From an uncultured Bacillota bacterium (GTDB lineage: Bacteria > Bacillota > Limnochordia > Limnochordales > ZCTH02-B6): a DNA stretch of 10,903 nucleotides. The translations under genes and the position numbers were made by a program. Below are positions 1 to 6,352 of this stretch, one piece after another. The stretch's first letter is position 1, and each line of letters starts with the position of its first letter. The stretch covers positions 1-10,903 of the forward strand of contig CALFSR010000141.1 in NCBI GenBank assembly GCA_937916565.1, read 5' to 3'. The notes under the pieces were generated by a model, which saw only the letters and a program-made list of their open reading frames with translations, had not been told where the DNA came from and searched no databases.

Positions 1-1
1 C

Positions 2-334
2 TCCGGCTACCGGCTCGGCAGCATGGAGATCGAAAGCGCTCTGGTGAGCCACCCGGCGGTGGCCGAGGCGGCCGTCATCGGCAAGCCGCACCCGGTCAAA
101 GGCGAGTCCATCAAGGCGTTTGTCATCCTGCGGAAGGGGCATGCGGGCGGCGACGAGCTCGTGGCGGATCTCAAACGGTTTATCCGGGAGAACATCGGGC
201 CCATCGCGGTGCCCGACGAGATCCAGGTGGTGGAGAGCTTGCCCAAGACCCGCAGCGGCAAGATCATGCGCCGGCTGCTGAAGGCGCAGGAGCTTGGCCT
301 TCCCATCGGCGACGTATCCACGCTGGAGGAGTAG
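2..334 (+). CDS. acs: Acetyl-CoA synthetase-like AMP-forming ligase, C-terminal fragment
   Basis: This is the last 110 codons of an adenylate-forming ligase whose 5' part lies outside the window; the ATG at 23 is internal, because the frame is open to the left edge. AMP-forming acetyl-CoA synthetase activates acetate to acetyl-AMP and then acetyl-CoA in the cytoplasm. The fragment is the mobile C-terminal domain of the family. It opens with the GYRLGSMEIESAL hinge segment, continues with SHPAVAEAAVIG, and carries LPKTRSGKIMRR near the end, whose Lys (fragment residue 87) is the catalytic and acetylation-regulated lysine in Acs. The tail ELGLPIGDVSTLEE is also Acs-like. Seeing only about a sixth of the protein, I cannot exclude a propionyl- or other short acyl-CoA ligase. 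A terminator at 436-458 separates it from the haem genes. Confidence 0.87.
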   Translation, partial: SGYRLGSMEIESALVSHPAVAEAAVIGKPHPVKGESIKAFVILRKGHAGGDELVADLKRFIRENIGPIAVPDEIQVVESLPKTRSGKIMRRLLKAQELGLPIGDVSTLEE

Positions 335-380
335 GCGGGGCGCGCAAGCGTGATGGGCCCGGGTTGCGGGCGGGTTACCA

Positions 381-410
381 GCGGCCGGCATCGGCGTGGG
401 TGCCGGCCGC
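381..410 (+). repeat. Perfect GC-rich inverted repeat downstream of acs
   Basis: GCGGCCGGCA at 381-390 is exactly complementary to TGCCGGCCGC at 401-410, with a 10-base loop. The transcript would form a very stable 10-bp hairpin about 47 bases after the acs stop. No U-tract follows it directly, so it is not a classical terminator by itself. It may protect the 3' end of the acs mRNA or assist the terminator 26 bases further on. The arms are seen directly; the role is inference. Confidence 0.6.
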
Positions 411-435
411 TTCGCGCGTGCAGGCAGCGGCGGGG

Positions 436-458
436 AAAAGGGACAAACGTCCCTTTTT
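436..458 (+). terminator. Rho-independent terminator after acs
   Basis: AAAAGGGAC at 436-444 pairs perfectly with GTCCCTTTT at 449-457 around the tetraloop AAAC, and the T-run reaches 458 before a C. The stem plus U-tract is the standard intrinsic terminator form. It should end acs transcription and so makes hemE the likely first gene of a new transcription unit. Being A/T-flanked and symmetric, it could also work in the opposite direction, but no gene on the minus strand needs it. Confidence 0.85.
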
Positions 459-518
459 CTCGCCTCTGGGCAACGGTATGGTGATCGCGGACCTAAGGAC
501 GCCACCATCCCCAAAGAC

Positions 519-523
519 AGGAG
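519..523 (+). promoter_or_regulatory. Ribosome binding site of hemE
   Basis: AGGAG lies 8 bases before the ATG at 532. It decides the start in favour of 532 over the in-frame ATG at 478, which has no such site and would add an 18-residue tail absent from the family. In 459-518, between terminator and RBS, I could not find a convincing -35/-10 pair. The hemE promoter should lie there or around the terminator, but I do not assign it. Confidence 0.75.
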
Positions 524-531
524 CCGTGCCC

Positions 532-1575
532 ATGCCCAACTGGAACGACCGTTTCTTGCGAGCTTGCCGCCGGGAACCGGTGGACCGGACGCCGGTGTGG
601 TTTATGCGGCAGGCCGGCCGGTACCAGGCTGAGTACAGGGCGCTGCGGGAGCGGTACACGCTGCTCGAGATCTGCCGCGATCCCGAGCTGTGCGCGCAGG
701 TAACGCGGCTTCCCGTGGAACAGCTGGGCGTGGACGCGGCGATCCTGTTTTCGGACATCATGGTCCCCCTGGGGCCAATGGGCGTCGACTATGAGCTCAA
801 GGAGAACGTCGGCCCCGTCGTCGCCGCTCCCGTCGCCCGCATGGCGGATGTGGAGCGGCTGCGGCCGCTCGTCCCTGAAGAATCCCTTAACTACGTTCTG
901 ACCACCATCCGGCTGCTCGTCCGGGAGCTGCCGGTGCCCCTGATCGGGTTCGTCGGCGGGCCGTTTACATTAGCCAGCTACCTAATCGAAGGCCAGCCGA
1001 CGCGCGCATTTCTCAAAACGAAGGCCTTGATGCACGGGGAGCCCAAGGTGTGGCATGCTCTCCTGGAGCGCTTGACCGACATGGCGGTGCGCTACCTGCG
1101 GGCGCAAGCCGCAGCCGGAGCGCATGCGGTGCAAGTGTTTGACAGCTGGGTCGGCTGCCTGGCGCCCGCGGACTACCGTGCCTTCGTCCTGCCCCACATG
1201 CAGCGCCTGTTCGCGGAAACAGGTGATCTTGGCGTTCCCCGCATCCACTTTGGCGTCAACACGACGAGCCTGCTCCCGTTGATGCGGGCGGCGGGCGGTG
1301 AAGTGATCGGCGTCGACTGGCGGGTCGCTCTAGCGGACGCCTGGAAGCTGGTGGGGTACGACGTCGCCATACAGGGAAACCTGGACCCGGCGCTCCTTTT
1401 CGCCCCCGACGACGTCCTGCGCCGGCGGGTGCAGGACATCTTGGCCAGTGCCGGCGGCCGTCCGGGGCACATTTTCAACCTCGGCCACGGGGTGCTGCCG
1501 CAGACGTCGCCCGAGCGGCTGCGCCGGGTGGTGGAGTGGGTGCATTCCATGGGAGGGAACAGCCATGAGCAGTGA
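532..1575 (+). CDS. hemE: Uroporphyrinogen decarboxylase
   Basis: UroD removes the four acetate carboxyl groups of uroporphyrinogen III to give coproporphyrinogen III, in the cytoplasm and without a cofactor. The 347-residue product has the normal family length. The first signature, PVWFMRQAGRY, lies at residues 21-31, with Arg26 and Arg30 matching the substrate-binding arginines. LFSDIMVPLGPMG follows with the catalytic Asp75. The second signature, GFVGGPFTLASYLIEG, spans 139-154, and FNLGHGVLP carries His319. The open frame extends upstream to 364, but only the ATG at 532 has both a good ribosome binding site and the family's usual N-terminus. The gene overlaps hemH by 11 bases, so the two are probably translationally coupled, and it is the first gene of the haem cluster after a terminator. 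Confidence 0.97.
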   Translation: MPNWNDRFLRACRREPVDRTPVWFMRQAGRYQAEYRALRERYTLLEICRDPELCAQVTRLPVEQLGVDAAILFSDIMVPLGPMGVDYELKENVGPVVAAPVARMADVERLRPLVPEESLNYVLTTIRLLVRELPVPLIGFVGGPFTLASYLIEGQPTRAFLKTKALMHGEPKVWHALLERLTDMAVRYLRAQAAAGAHAVQVFDSWVGCLAPADYRAFVLPHMQRLFAETGDLGVPRIHFGVNTTSLLPLMRAAGGEVIGVDWRVALADAWKLVGYDVAIQGNLDPALLFAPDDVLRRRVQDILASAGGRPGHIFNLGHGVLPQTSPERLRRVVEWVHSMGGNSHEQ

Positions 1576-2533
1576 GCGGATCGGCGTGCTCCTGATGGCC
1601 TACGGGACGCCGGAAAGCCCCGAGGAAGCCGAACCGTACTTGACCCATATCCGTGAGCACTACACCTATATCAAAGGCGACAAGCGGCCTTCGCCCGAGA
1701 TGGTGGCGGATTTGCAGGCCCGCTACCGGCTCATCGGCGGCCGCTCGCCGCTCCTGGCCATCTCCCGCGCCCAGGCAAACGCCCTGGAGCGGCGGCTTGC
1801 GGAGACCGCCGGGACGAGCGGGGCTCAGTTCCGCACCTACGTCGGCATGAAGCATTGGCACCCCTTCATCCACGACGTCATTGAGCGGATGGCGAAGGAG
1901 GGTGTTCGCAAAGCCGTCGGCATCGCGCTGACGCCCCAATATTCCCGGCTCAGCGTCGGCGGCTACATCCACGCGGCCCAGGAGGCCATCGAGCAGGCGG
2001 GGGCCGGGATCGAGATGCGCTTTGTCGAGCACTGGCACGATCGGCCGGCGTTTCTGGCGGCCCTCGCGCGGCGGGTGGAAGCGGCCCGCACCCTCTTCCC
2101 GGAGGAGCAGCGGGCCGACTTGCCGGTCGTTTTCACGGCCCACAGCCTGCCGGCCAAGATCCGCGAGTGGAACGATCCGTACCCGCGGCACCTGGAGGAG
2201 ACGGCGCGCGGCGTGGCCGAGCGGGCGGGCATTCGCCGCTGGTTCGTGGCGTGGCAAAGCAAGGGCTCGACGCCGGTCCCGTGGCTTGAGCCCGAGCTTC
2301 CCGAGGTGCTTGCGCAGCTCAAGGACGGCGGCGACCGCGCCGTGCTCATCTGCCCGGCGGGCTTTGTGGCCGATCACCTGGAAGTGCTTTACGACATCGA
2401 CATCGAAGCGAGGCGGATGGCCGCGGAAATGGGCATGCAACTCGAGCGCACCGCTTCGCTCAACGCGGCGGACGATCTGATCGACGTCCTGGCCGAACTG
2501 GTGCGGGAGCAGGCCGCCCAGGCGGGCTGGTAG
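1565..2533 (+). CDS. hemH: Ferrochelatase, probably coproporphyrin III ferrochelatase
   Basis: This enzyme inserts ferrous iron into a porphyrin. In Gram-positive bacteria with this gene set the substrate is coproporphyrin III (CpfC) rather than protoporphyrin IX. The protein has 322 residues, close to the roughly 310 of the Bacillus enzyme. It begins IGVLLMAYGTP with Tyr13, the residue that contacts the metal in the Bacillus protein. It has TAHSLPAKI with the catalytic His193, and CPAGFVADHLEVLYDID with the partner Glu273. It shows no C-terminal cysteine cluster for an Fe-S centre and no membrane anchor. The ATG at 1565 is preceded by GGGAGGG at 1551-1557. An in-frame ATG at 1448 lies deep inside hemE and adds a non-family N-terminus, so I rejected it. 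Substrate choice is inferred from the family and neighbours. Confidence 0.96.
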   Translation: MSSERIGVLLMAYGTPESPEEAEPYLTHIREHYTYIKGDKRPSPEMVADLQARYRLIGGRSPLLAISRAQANALERRLAETAGTSGAQFRTYVGMKHWHPFIHDVIERMAKEGVRKAVGIALTPQYSRLSVGGYIHAAQEAIEQAGAGIEMRFVEHWHDRPAFLAALARRVEAARTLFPEEQRADLPVVFTAHSLPAKIREWNDPYPRHLEETARGVAERAGIRRWFVAWQSKGSTPVPWLEPELPEVLAQLKDGGDRAVLICPAGFVADHLEVLYDIDIEARRMAAEMGMQLERTASLNAADDLIDVLAELVREQAAQAGW

Positions 2534-2543
2534 GCGGCCGGGT

Positions 2544-2559
2544 CGCGCCGTTGGGCGCG
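2544..2559 (+). repeat. Small hairpin between hemH and hemY
   Basis: CGCGCC at 2544-2549 pairs with GGCGCG at 2554-2559 around the tetraloop GTTG, just after the hemH stop. No U-tract follows. It could stabilise the upstream message or slightly separate hemH and hemY expression, but in DNA this GC-rich a 6-bp stem may be chance. Confidence 0.35.
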
Positions 2560-2616
2560 CGGGATACGACCGGATCGAGCCGAAGCATGAGGGCAGCGCA
2601 TCGGGGGCGGGGCTCG

Positions 2617-4086
2617 ATGAGCGGGGAAACACCCCACGTGGCCATCATCGGCGGCGGCATGACGGGCGTCGCCGCCGCTTTCTTTCTGCAGGAAACCGCC
2701 CGGGAGCAAGGGCGGCCGCTGGCCGTCACCGTTATTGAGGCGAGCGGCCGCCTGGGCGGGAAAGTCCTAACCGACCGCGTCGACGGCTTTTTCATCGAAG
2801 CGGGGCCCGATTCTTTTCTCGCCCGCAAACCGTGGGCGCGGCAGTTGGCCGAGCGGGTCGGGCTGGGCGACGACCTTGTGCCCACGGATCCGCGGCACCG
2901 GCACACGTTTGTCCTCGGCCGGGGCCGGCTGCACCCGATCCCCGAAGGACTGTTCATGTTCGTGCCCGTGCGGCTCGGCGCCTTCGCGCGCACGCGGCTC
3001 ATCTCGCCCTGGGGCAAAGCGCGCATGGCGCTGGAGCCCCTGGTCCCCAAGGGGCCTGAGGGCGACGAAACGATTGCTGCCTTCGTTACCCGGCGGGCGG
3101 GCCGGGAGGCCTTGGAGCGGCTCGCGGAGCCGCTACTTACTGGGATCTATTCGGGCCGCGCAGACCGGCTTAGCATCCTTTCGACGTTTCCGCAGCTCAA
3201 AGAGATGGAGCAGCGGGCGGGAAGCCTGTGGAAAGGCTTCATGAGCGGGCCCAGGGCGCAGGCAGGCGGCGGGTCGGCCTTCTTGTCCCTGCGCGGGGGC
3301 TTGGACTCCCTCGTGCAGGCCGTCGCCCGGCGCCTGGACGCGGTCACGGTGCGCACGGGAGTCAAAGTGACGAGACTTGCCCTCGCCGACGCCGCGGCCG
3401 CTCCCGGCGAACCCAAGGCGCCCGCCGGCGCGGGCCGCGACCGGTACCGGCTCGCTTTGTCCGACGGTACCTACGTTGCCGCCGACGCGGTGATCGTGGC
3501 GACACCGGCGTTTGCCGCGGCCGACCTCATCGAGCCGATCTGTCCGGAGGCGGCGCCGCACCTGCGGGCGATCCGTTTCGTGTCCACCATCACGTGCGTC
3601 CTGGGCTATAACCGCGCAGATCTACAGCACCCGCTGAACGGCAGCGGGTTTCTCGTACCCCGCAAGGAAGGGCGGCCCATCACCGCCTGTACGTGGGTGT
3701 CGTCCAAGTGGGCGCATGCGGCCCGGCCGGACCAAGCCCTCATCCGGTGCTATCTCGGACGGGACGGTGAGCAGGAGGTCATGGGCTGGTCCGACGACAA
3801 GGTCGTCGCGGCGGTGCGCAACGAGTTGCGGGAGCTCATGGGCATCACGGCTGCGCCCCAGCTGGTGCGGGTGTACCGCTGGGAGCGGGCGATGCCCCAG
3901 TACGAAGTCGGCCACCGGGAGCGGGTCGCCGCGATCGAGCGGGCCGTGGCCAAGCGGCCCGGCATCGTCTTGGCCGGGGCGTCGTATCACGGCGTCGGCG
4001 TCCCCGACTGCGTGCGTCAAGGCCAACAGGCAGCAGAGCGCGTATTGTTGCTCATTTCCGAAAAGGACGGTATGACCCCGGCGTAG
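2617..4086 (+). CDS. hemY: HemY-type porphyrinogen oxidase (coproporphyrinogen III oxidase, CgoX)
   Basis: This FAD flavoprotein oxidises a porphyrinogen to the porphyrin with oxygen. In Gram-positive species the main substrate is coproporphyrinogen III. The N-terminus has the dinucleotide-binding fold: HVAIIGGGMTG at residues 7-17, acidic Glu41 at the end of the second strand, then RLGGK at 45-49. GPDSFLARKPW follows in the substrate region. The C-terminal FAD motif GASYHGVGVPDCVRQG lies at 454-469. The length, 489 residues, is slightly above the roughly 470 of Bacillus HemY, partly from an Ala/Pro/Gly-rich insert near residues 257-277. No membrane anchor is visible. Its start is less certain: I chose ATG 2617, just before the FAD strand. 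ATG 2587 and TTG 2551 are in-frame alternatives, and no site has a strong ribosome binding sequence. It lies 83 bases after hemH, probably in the same operon. Confidence 0.94.
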   Translation: MSGETPHVAIIGGGMTGVAAAFFLQETAREQGRPLAVTVIEASGRLGGKVLTDRVDGFFIEAGPDSFLARKPWARQLAERVGLGDDLVPTDPRHRHTFVLGRGRLHPIPEGLFMFVPVRLGAFARTRLISPWGKARMALEPLVPKGPEGDETIAAFVTRRAGREALERLAEPLLTGIYSGRADRLSILSTFPQLKEMEQRAGSLWKGFMSGPRAQAGGGSAFLSLRGGLDSLVQAVARRLDAVTVRTGVKVTRLALADAAAAPGEPKAPAGAGRDRYRLALSDGTYVAADAVIVATPAFAAADLIEPICPEAAPHLRAIRFVSTITCVLGYNRADLQHPLNGSGFLVPRKEGRPITACTWVSSKWAHAARPDQALIRCYLGRDGEQEVMGWSDDKVVAAVRNELRELMGITAAPQLVRVYRWERAMPQYEVGHRERVAAIERAVAKRPGIVLAGASYHGVGVPDCVRQGQQAAERVLLLISEKDGMTPA

Positions 4087-4119
4087 AATAGCGGTGGGCG
4101 GCAAGCGTCCATCACCGCC

Positions 4120-4128
4120 AAGGGGGTG
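4120..4128 (+). promoter_or_regulatory. Ribosome binding site for the GTG start of the aminotransferase
   Basis: AAGGGGGTG ends 5 bases before the GTG at 4134, with its G-run 7 bases away. It supports the GTG over the in-frame ATG at 4155. The 47-base gap after hemY has no terminator, so read-through from the haem genes is possible. Confidence 0.65.
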
Positions 4129-4133
4129 CCGTT

Positions 4134-5327
4134 GTGAGCCGCCTTGCCGCGCGCATGGGGCAACTTGGAACGGAGACCGCGTTCACCGTCCTCGCCGAGG
4201 TCAAGCGCTTAGAAGCCGAGGGACGCTCGGTCATCAACTTCGCCATCGGCGAACCCGACTTTGATACGCCCGCCCACATCAAGCAAGCCGGAATCGCAGC
4301 CCTCCAGCGCAATGAAACCCACTACAGCCCTTCGGCCGGGATCATGCCCCTGCGCAGCGCGATCGCCGCGCACGTAGCCGAAAGCCGCGGAATCGAGGCA
4401 ACGCCCGAGGAAGTGGTCGTGACCCCGGGGGCGAAGCCAATCATCTTTTACTCTGTCTTGGCCCTCGTCGAGCCGGGCGATGAGGTGATCTATCCGAATC
4501 CGGGCTTCCCCATCTATGAGTCGGTAATCCGCTTTGCCGGCGGCAAGCCCGTGCCGGCGCCGCTGCTTGAGTCCAAAGGTTTCCGCCTTGACGTAGAGGC
4601 GGTGGCAAGGCAGGTCAACGACCGTACCCGGATGATCATCATCAACTCGCCGCACAATCCGACCGGGTCGGTGCTGACCCGGGACGACCTTGAGGCGTTG
4701 GCCGAGCTGGCGCGCCGCCACAACATCTGGGTGCTGTCCGACGAGATCTACGGCCGCATTCTCTTTGACGGCGAGTTTGCCAGCATCGCGCAGCTTCCCG
4801 GCATGCGGGAACGCACCATTATCCTGGATGGCTTCTCCAAGATCTACGCCATGACGGGCTGGCGTCTCGGCTACGGCGTCATGCCGCCCTTTTTGGCCGA
4901 GGCGGTGGCGCGCCTTATCACCAACTGCGAGTCGTGCACGGCGACGTTTACCCAGCACGCGGGCATCGCGGCGCTCACGGGGCCCCAGGATGACGCGGCT
5001 GCGATGGTGGCCGAGTTTCGTGCCCGGCGCGACATGATTGTAGACGGCCTGAATGCCATCCCGGGCGTCCGGTGCCACCGGCCGGGCGGGGCGTTCTATG
5101 TGTTCCCCAACGTTACCGGTTTGTGCCGCCGCCTTGGTCTGCCTGGAGCGAAGGCGCTTCAGGACAGGCTCCTGCAGGAGGCCGGCGTAGCTGTGCTTGC
5201 CCGCAGCGCCTTCGGCGCGCCGTTTGAGGGAGAAGATCAGGAGTACGTCCGCTTTTCCTACGCCACGTCCAGGGAAAATATCGCTGAAGGTTTGCGCCGG
5301 CTCCGGGCATTCGCCGCCGGCGCGTGA
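4134..5327 (+). CDS. Class I/II PLP-dependent aminotransferase (aspartate aminotransferase-like)
   Basis: The 397-residue protein is a fold-type I aminotransferase that moves an amino group between an amino acid and a 2-oxo acid using pyridoxal phosphate, in the cytoplasm. FAIGEPDFDTP near the N-terminus, SPHNPTG with Asn175, LSDEIYGRI, GFSKIYAMTGWRLGY with the PLP-binding Lys236, and a C-terminal YVRFSYATS segment with the carboxylate-binding Arg follow the family order. The length and GEPDFDTP motif point to the subgroup containing thermophile aspartate aminotransferases. Members of this subgroup also act on aromatic or branched amino acids, glutamine or N-acetyl-diaminopimelate precursors, so I leave the substrate open and give no symbol. 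It starts with GTG. Arginase follows 40 bases later without a terminator, suggesting a joint role in amino-acid breakdown, though this is inference. Confidence 0.93.
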   Translation: MSRLAARMGQLGTETAFTVLAEVKRLEAEGRSVINFAIGEPDFDTPAHIKQAGIAALQRNETHYSPSAGIMPLRSAIAAHVAESRGIEATPEEVVVTPGAKPIIFYSVLALVEPGDEVIYPNPGFPIYESVIRFAGGKPVPAPLLESKGFRLDVEAVARQVNDRTRMIIINSPHNPTGSVLTRDDLEALAELARRHNIWVLSDEIYGRILFDGEFASIAQLPGMRERTIILDGFSKIYAMTGWRLGYGVMPPFLAEAVARLITNCESCTATFTQHAGIAALTGPQDDAAAMVAEFRARRDMIVDGLNAIPGVRCHRPGGAFYVFPNVTGLCRRLGLPGAKALQDRLLQEAGVAVLARSAFGAPFEGEDQEYVRFSYATSRENIAEGLRRLRAFAAGA

Positions 5328-5343
5328 AGGCGTCCTGCGCCGG
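5317..5343 (+). repeat. Inverted repeat across the aminotransferase stop codon
   Basis: CCGGCGC at 5317-5323 is complementary to GCGCCGG at 5337-5343 with a 13-base loop that contains the TGA stop. There is no U-tract. It lies just before the arginase ribosome binding site and could influence mRNA stability or translation of arginase, but such a 7-bp GC stem may occur by chance here. Confidence 0.35.
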
Positions 5344-5351
5344 GCTACGCT

Positions 5352-5359
5352 AGGAGGAG
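5352..5359 (+). promoter_or_regulatory. Strong ribosome binding site deciding the TTG start of arginase
   Basis: AGGAGGAG is a near-ideal Shine-Dalgarno sequence 8 bases before TTG 5368. It overrules the in-frame ATG at 5197, which lies inside the aminotransferase gene and would add 57 unrelated residues. Confidence 0.85.
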
Positions 5360-5367
5360 CAGCCGCC

Positions 5368-6258
5368 TTGGAAATCCAGATCATCGGCGTCCCCATTGAT
5401 CTCGGCGCCAACAGGCGCGGCGTCGACATGGGGCCAAGCGCGGTCCGCTACGCGGGACTGCAGCAAGTTCTTGCGGAATTGGGTCACCGGGTAGCGGACG
5501 GAGGGAACTTGATAGTTCCCGGTCCAGAGGCGAGCGACCCCGGAGATCCCCGGGCCCGTTACTTGCCTGAGATCGTTCGCGTCTGCCTGGCGCTCAGGCA
5601 GCGCGTCGCCGGGGCGGCGCGAGCCGGTGCGGTGCCGGTCGTGCTCGGCGGCGACCACAGCCTGTCCGTCGGCACCGTCGGCGGCATCCGGCAAGTTCAT
5701 CCCGGTACGGGCGTCATCTGGATGGATGCCCACGGCGATTTCAACACGCCGGAGACAACTCCATCGGGCAACGTGCACGGGATGTCGCTGGCAGCCGTTT
5801 TGGGGCTGGGGGCGCCGGAGCTTGTCGCCTGCATGGACGGGCATCCGGTCGCGCCGGAGCAGGCTGTTCTCATCGGTGTCCGGGACCTCGATCCCGGTGA
5901 GCGGGAGCTTCTGCGCGGCGCAGGTGTGAAGGTTTTTACGATGCAGGAGGTGGACAGGCTCGGCCTGCCCGCGGTCATGGAAGAAGCCCTGGCCCACTTG
6001 CGCCGCCATGCGGACCGCATCCACCTCAGCCTGGATCTGGACGTCTTTGAGCCCAGCCTCGCCCCCGGGGTCGGGACGCCTAAGCCGGGCGGGCTGACGT
6101 ACCGCGAAGGCCACCTGGCCATGGAGATGATCGCCGAGACGGGAATGCTCGTCTCCCTGGAGCTCGTCGAAGTGAACCCGATTCTCGACGAGGCGAACCG
6201 GACGGCGCAGCTCGCCGTGGACATGGCCCGGTCGGCCCTGGGAGCGCGAGTGTTGTAG
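5368..6258 (+). CDS. rocF: Arginase
   Basis: Arginase hydrolyses L-arginine to L-ornithine and urea with a two-manganese centre in the cytoplasm. The protein has 296 residues, the normal arginase length, and starts EIQIIGVPIDLGANRRGVDM as family members do. The manganese ligands are in place: His97 in GGDHS, Asp120, His122 and Asp124 in DAHGDFN, and Asp223 and Asp225 in SLDLDVFEP. The stretch DFNTPETTPSGNVHGMSLA, with its substrate-contacting Asn and Ser, favours arginase over agmatinase, as does the final SLELVEVNPILDE block. The start is TTG, fixed by the strong AGGAGGAG site. Its partner gene upstream is a generic aminotransferase. The classic ornithine aminotransferase or arginine permease of roc operons is not seen here. 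Confidence 0.95.
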   Translation: MEIQIIGVPIDLGANRRGVDMGPSAVRYAGLQQVLAELGHRVADGGNLIVPGPEASDPGDPRARYLPEIVRVCLALRQRVAGAARAGAVPVVLGGDHSLSVGTVGGIRQVHPGTGVIWMDAHGDFNTPETTPSGNVHGMSLAAVLGLGAPELVACMDGHPVAPEQAVLIGVRDLDPGERELLRGAGVKVFTMQEVDRLGLPAVMEEALAHLRRHADRIHLSLDLDVFEPSLAPGVGTPKPGGLTYREGHLAMEMIAETGMLVSLELVEVNPILDEANRTAQLAVDMARSALGARVL

Positions 6259-6300
6259 GTACCGTCGCATCCGCCGCAATCCGCAATTCTGGCAGGAAAT

Positions 6301-6325
6301 GTCTGGTTGTCATGGAATAACAGAC
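6301..6325 (+). promoter_or_regulatory. Imperfect palindrome, candidate operator before the transporter operon
   Basis: The 25-base segment is an interrupted palindrome: GTCTG at 6301-6305 mirrors CAGAC at 6321-6325, and 8 of 12 mirrored positions are complementary. It sits 28 bases before the binding-protein start, within a patch clearly richer in A/T than its surroundings, and overlaps the best -35-like hexamer. This placement would suit a repressor site. The symmetry is seen; the operator role is inference. Confidence 0.35.
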
Positions 6326-6334
6326 TTTAATCAT
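6307..6334 (+). promoter_or_regulatory. Possible promoter of the transporter operon
   Basis: TTGTCA at 6307-6312 matches the -35 consensus at five of six positions. After 16 bases, AATCAT at 6329-6334 matches -10 at four of six; an alternative TTTAAT lies at 6326-6331 with a short spacer. The resulting leader would be very short, barely reaching the AAAGGAG ribosome binding site at 6342-6348. The gap 6259-6352 is the most A/T-rich gene boundary in the window and shows no terminator for the upstream arginase. Confidence 0.3.
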
Positions 6335-6352
6335 CCCATGCAAAGGAGTGTT

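Noticed and set aside
335..458. T-box or other riboswitch before hemE
   Set aside because: The terminator resembles T-box terminators, but the leader lacks a T-box core sequence and specifier stem and is too short, and the hairpins are explained by the end of acs.
1475..2632. 385-codon minus-strand frame opposite hemH
   Set aside because: Fully covered by hemH on the plus strand, whose catalytic residues are intact; the antisense product looks like composition-driven noise.
4091..4118. Terminator between hemY and the aminotransferase (GCGGTG/CACCGC)
   Set aside because: Only a 6-bp stem with a large loop and no T-run; likely chance in GC-rich DNA.
4209..5429. 406-codon minus-strand frame opposite the aminotransferase
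   Set aside because: Shadow of the plus-strand gene, with no recognisable domain and no ribosome binding context.
6274..6287. Tandem repeat CCGCAAT x2 after arginase
   Set aside because: Only two 7-base copies, too short to support a functional repeat.
6290..6306. Sigma-54 promoter suggested by TGGCAG before the transporter operon
   Set aside because: The required GC of the -12 element is missing at the correct distance.
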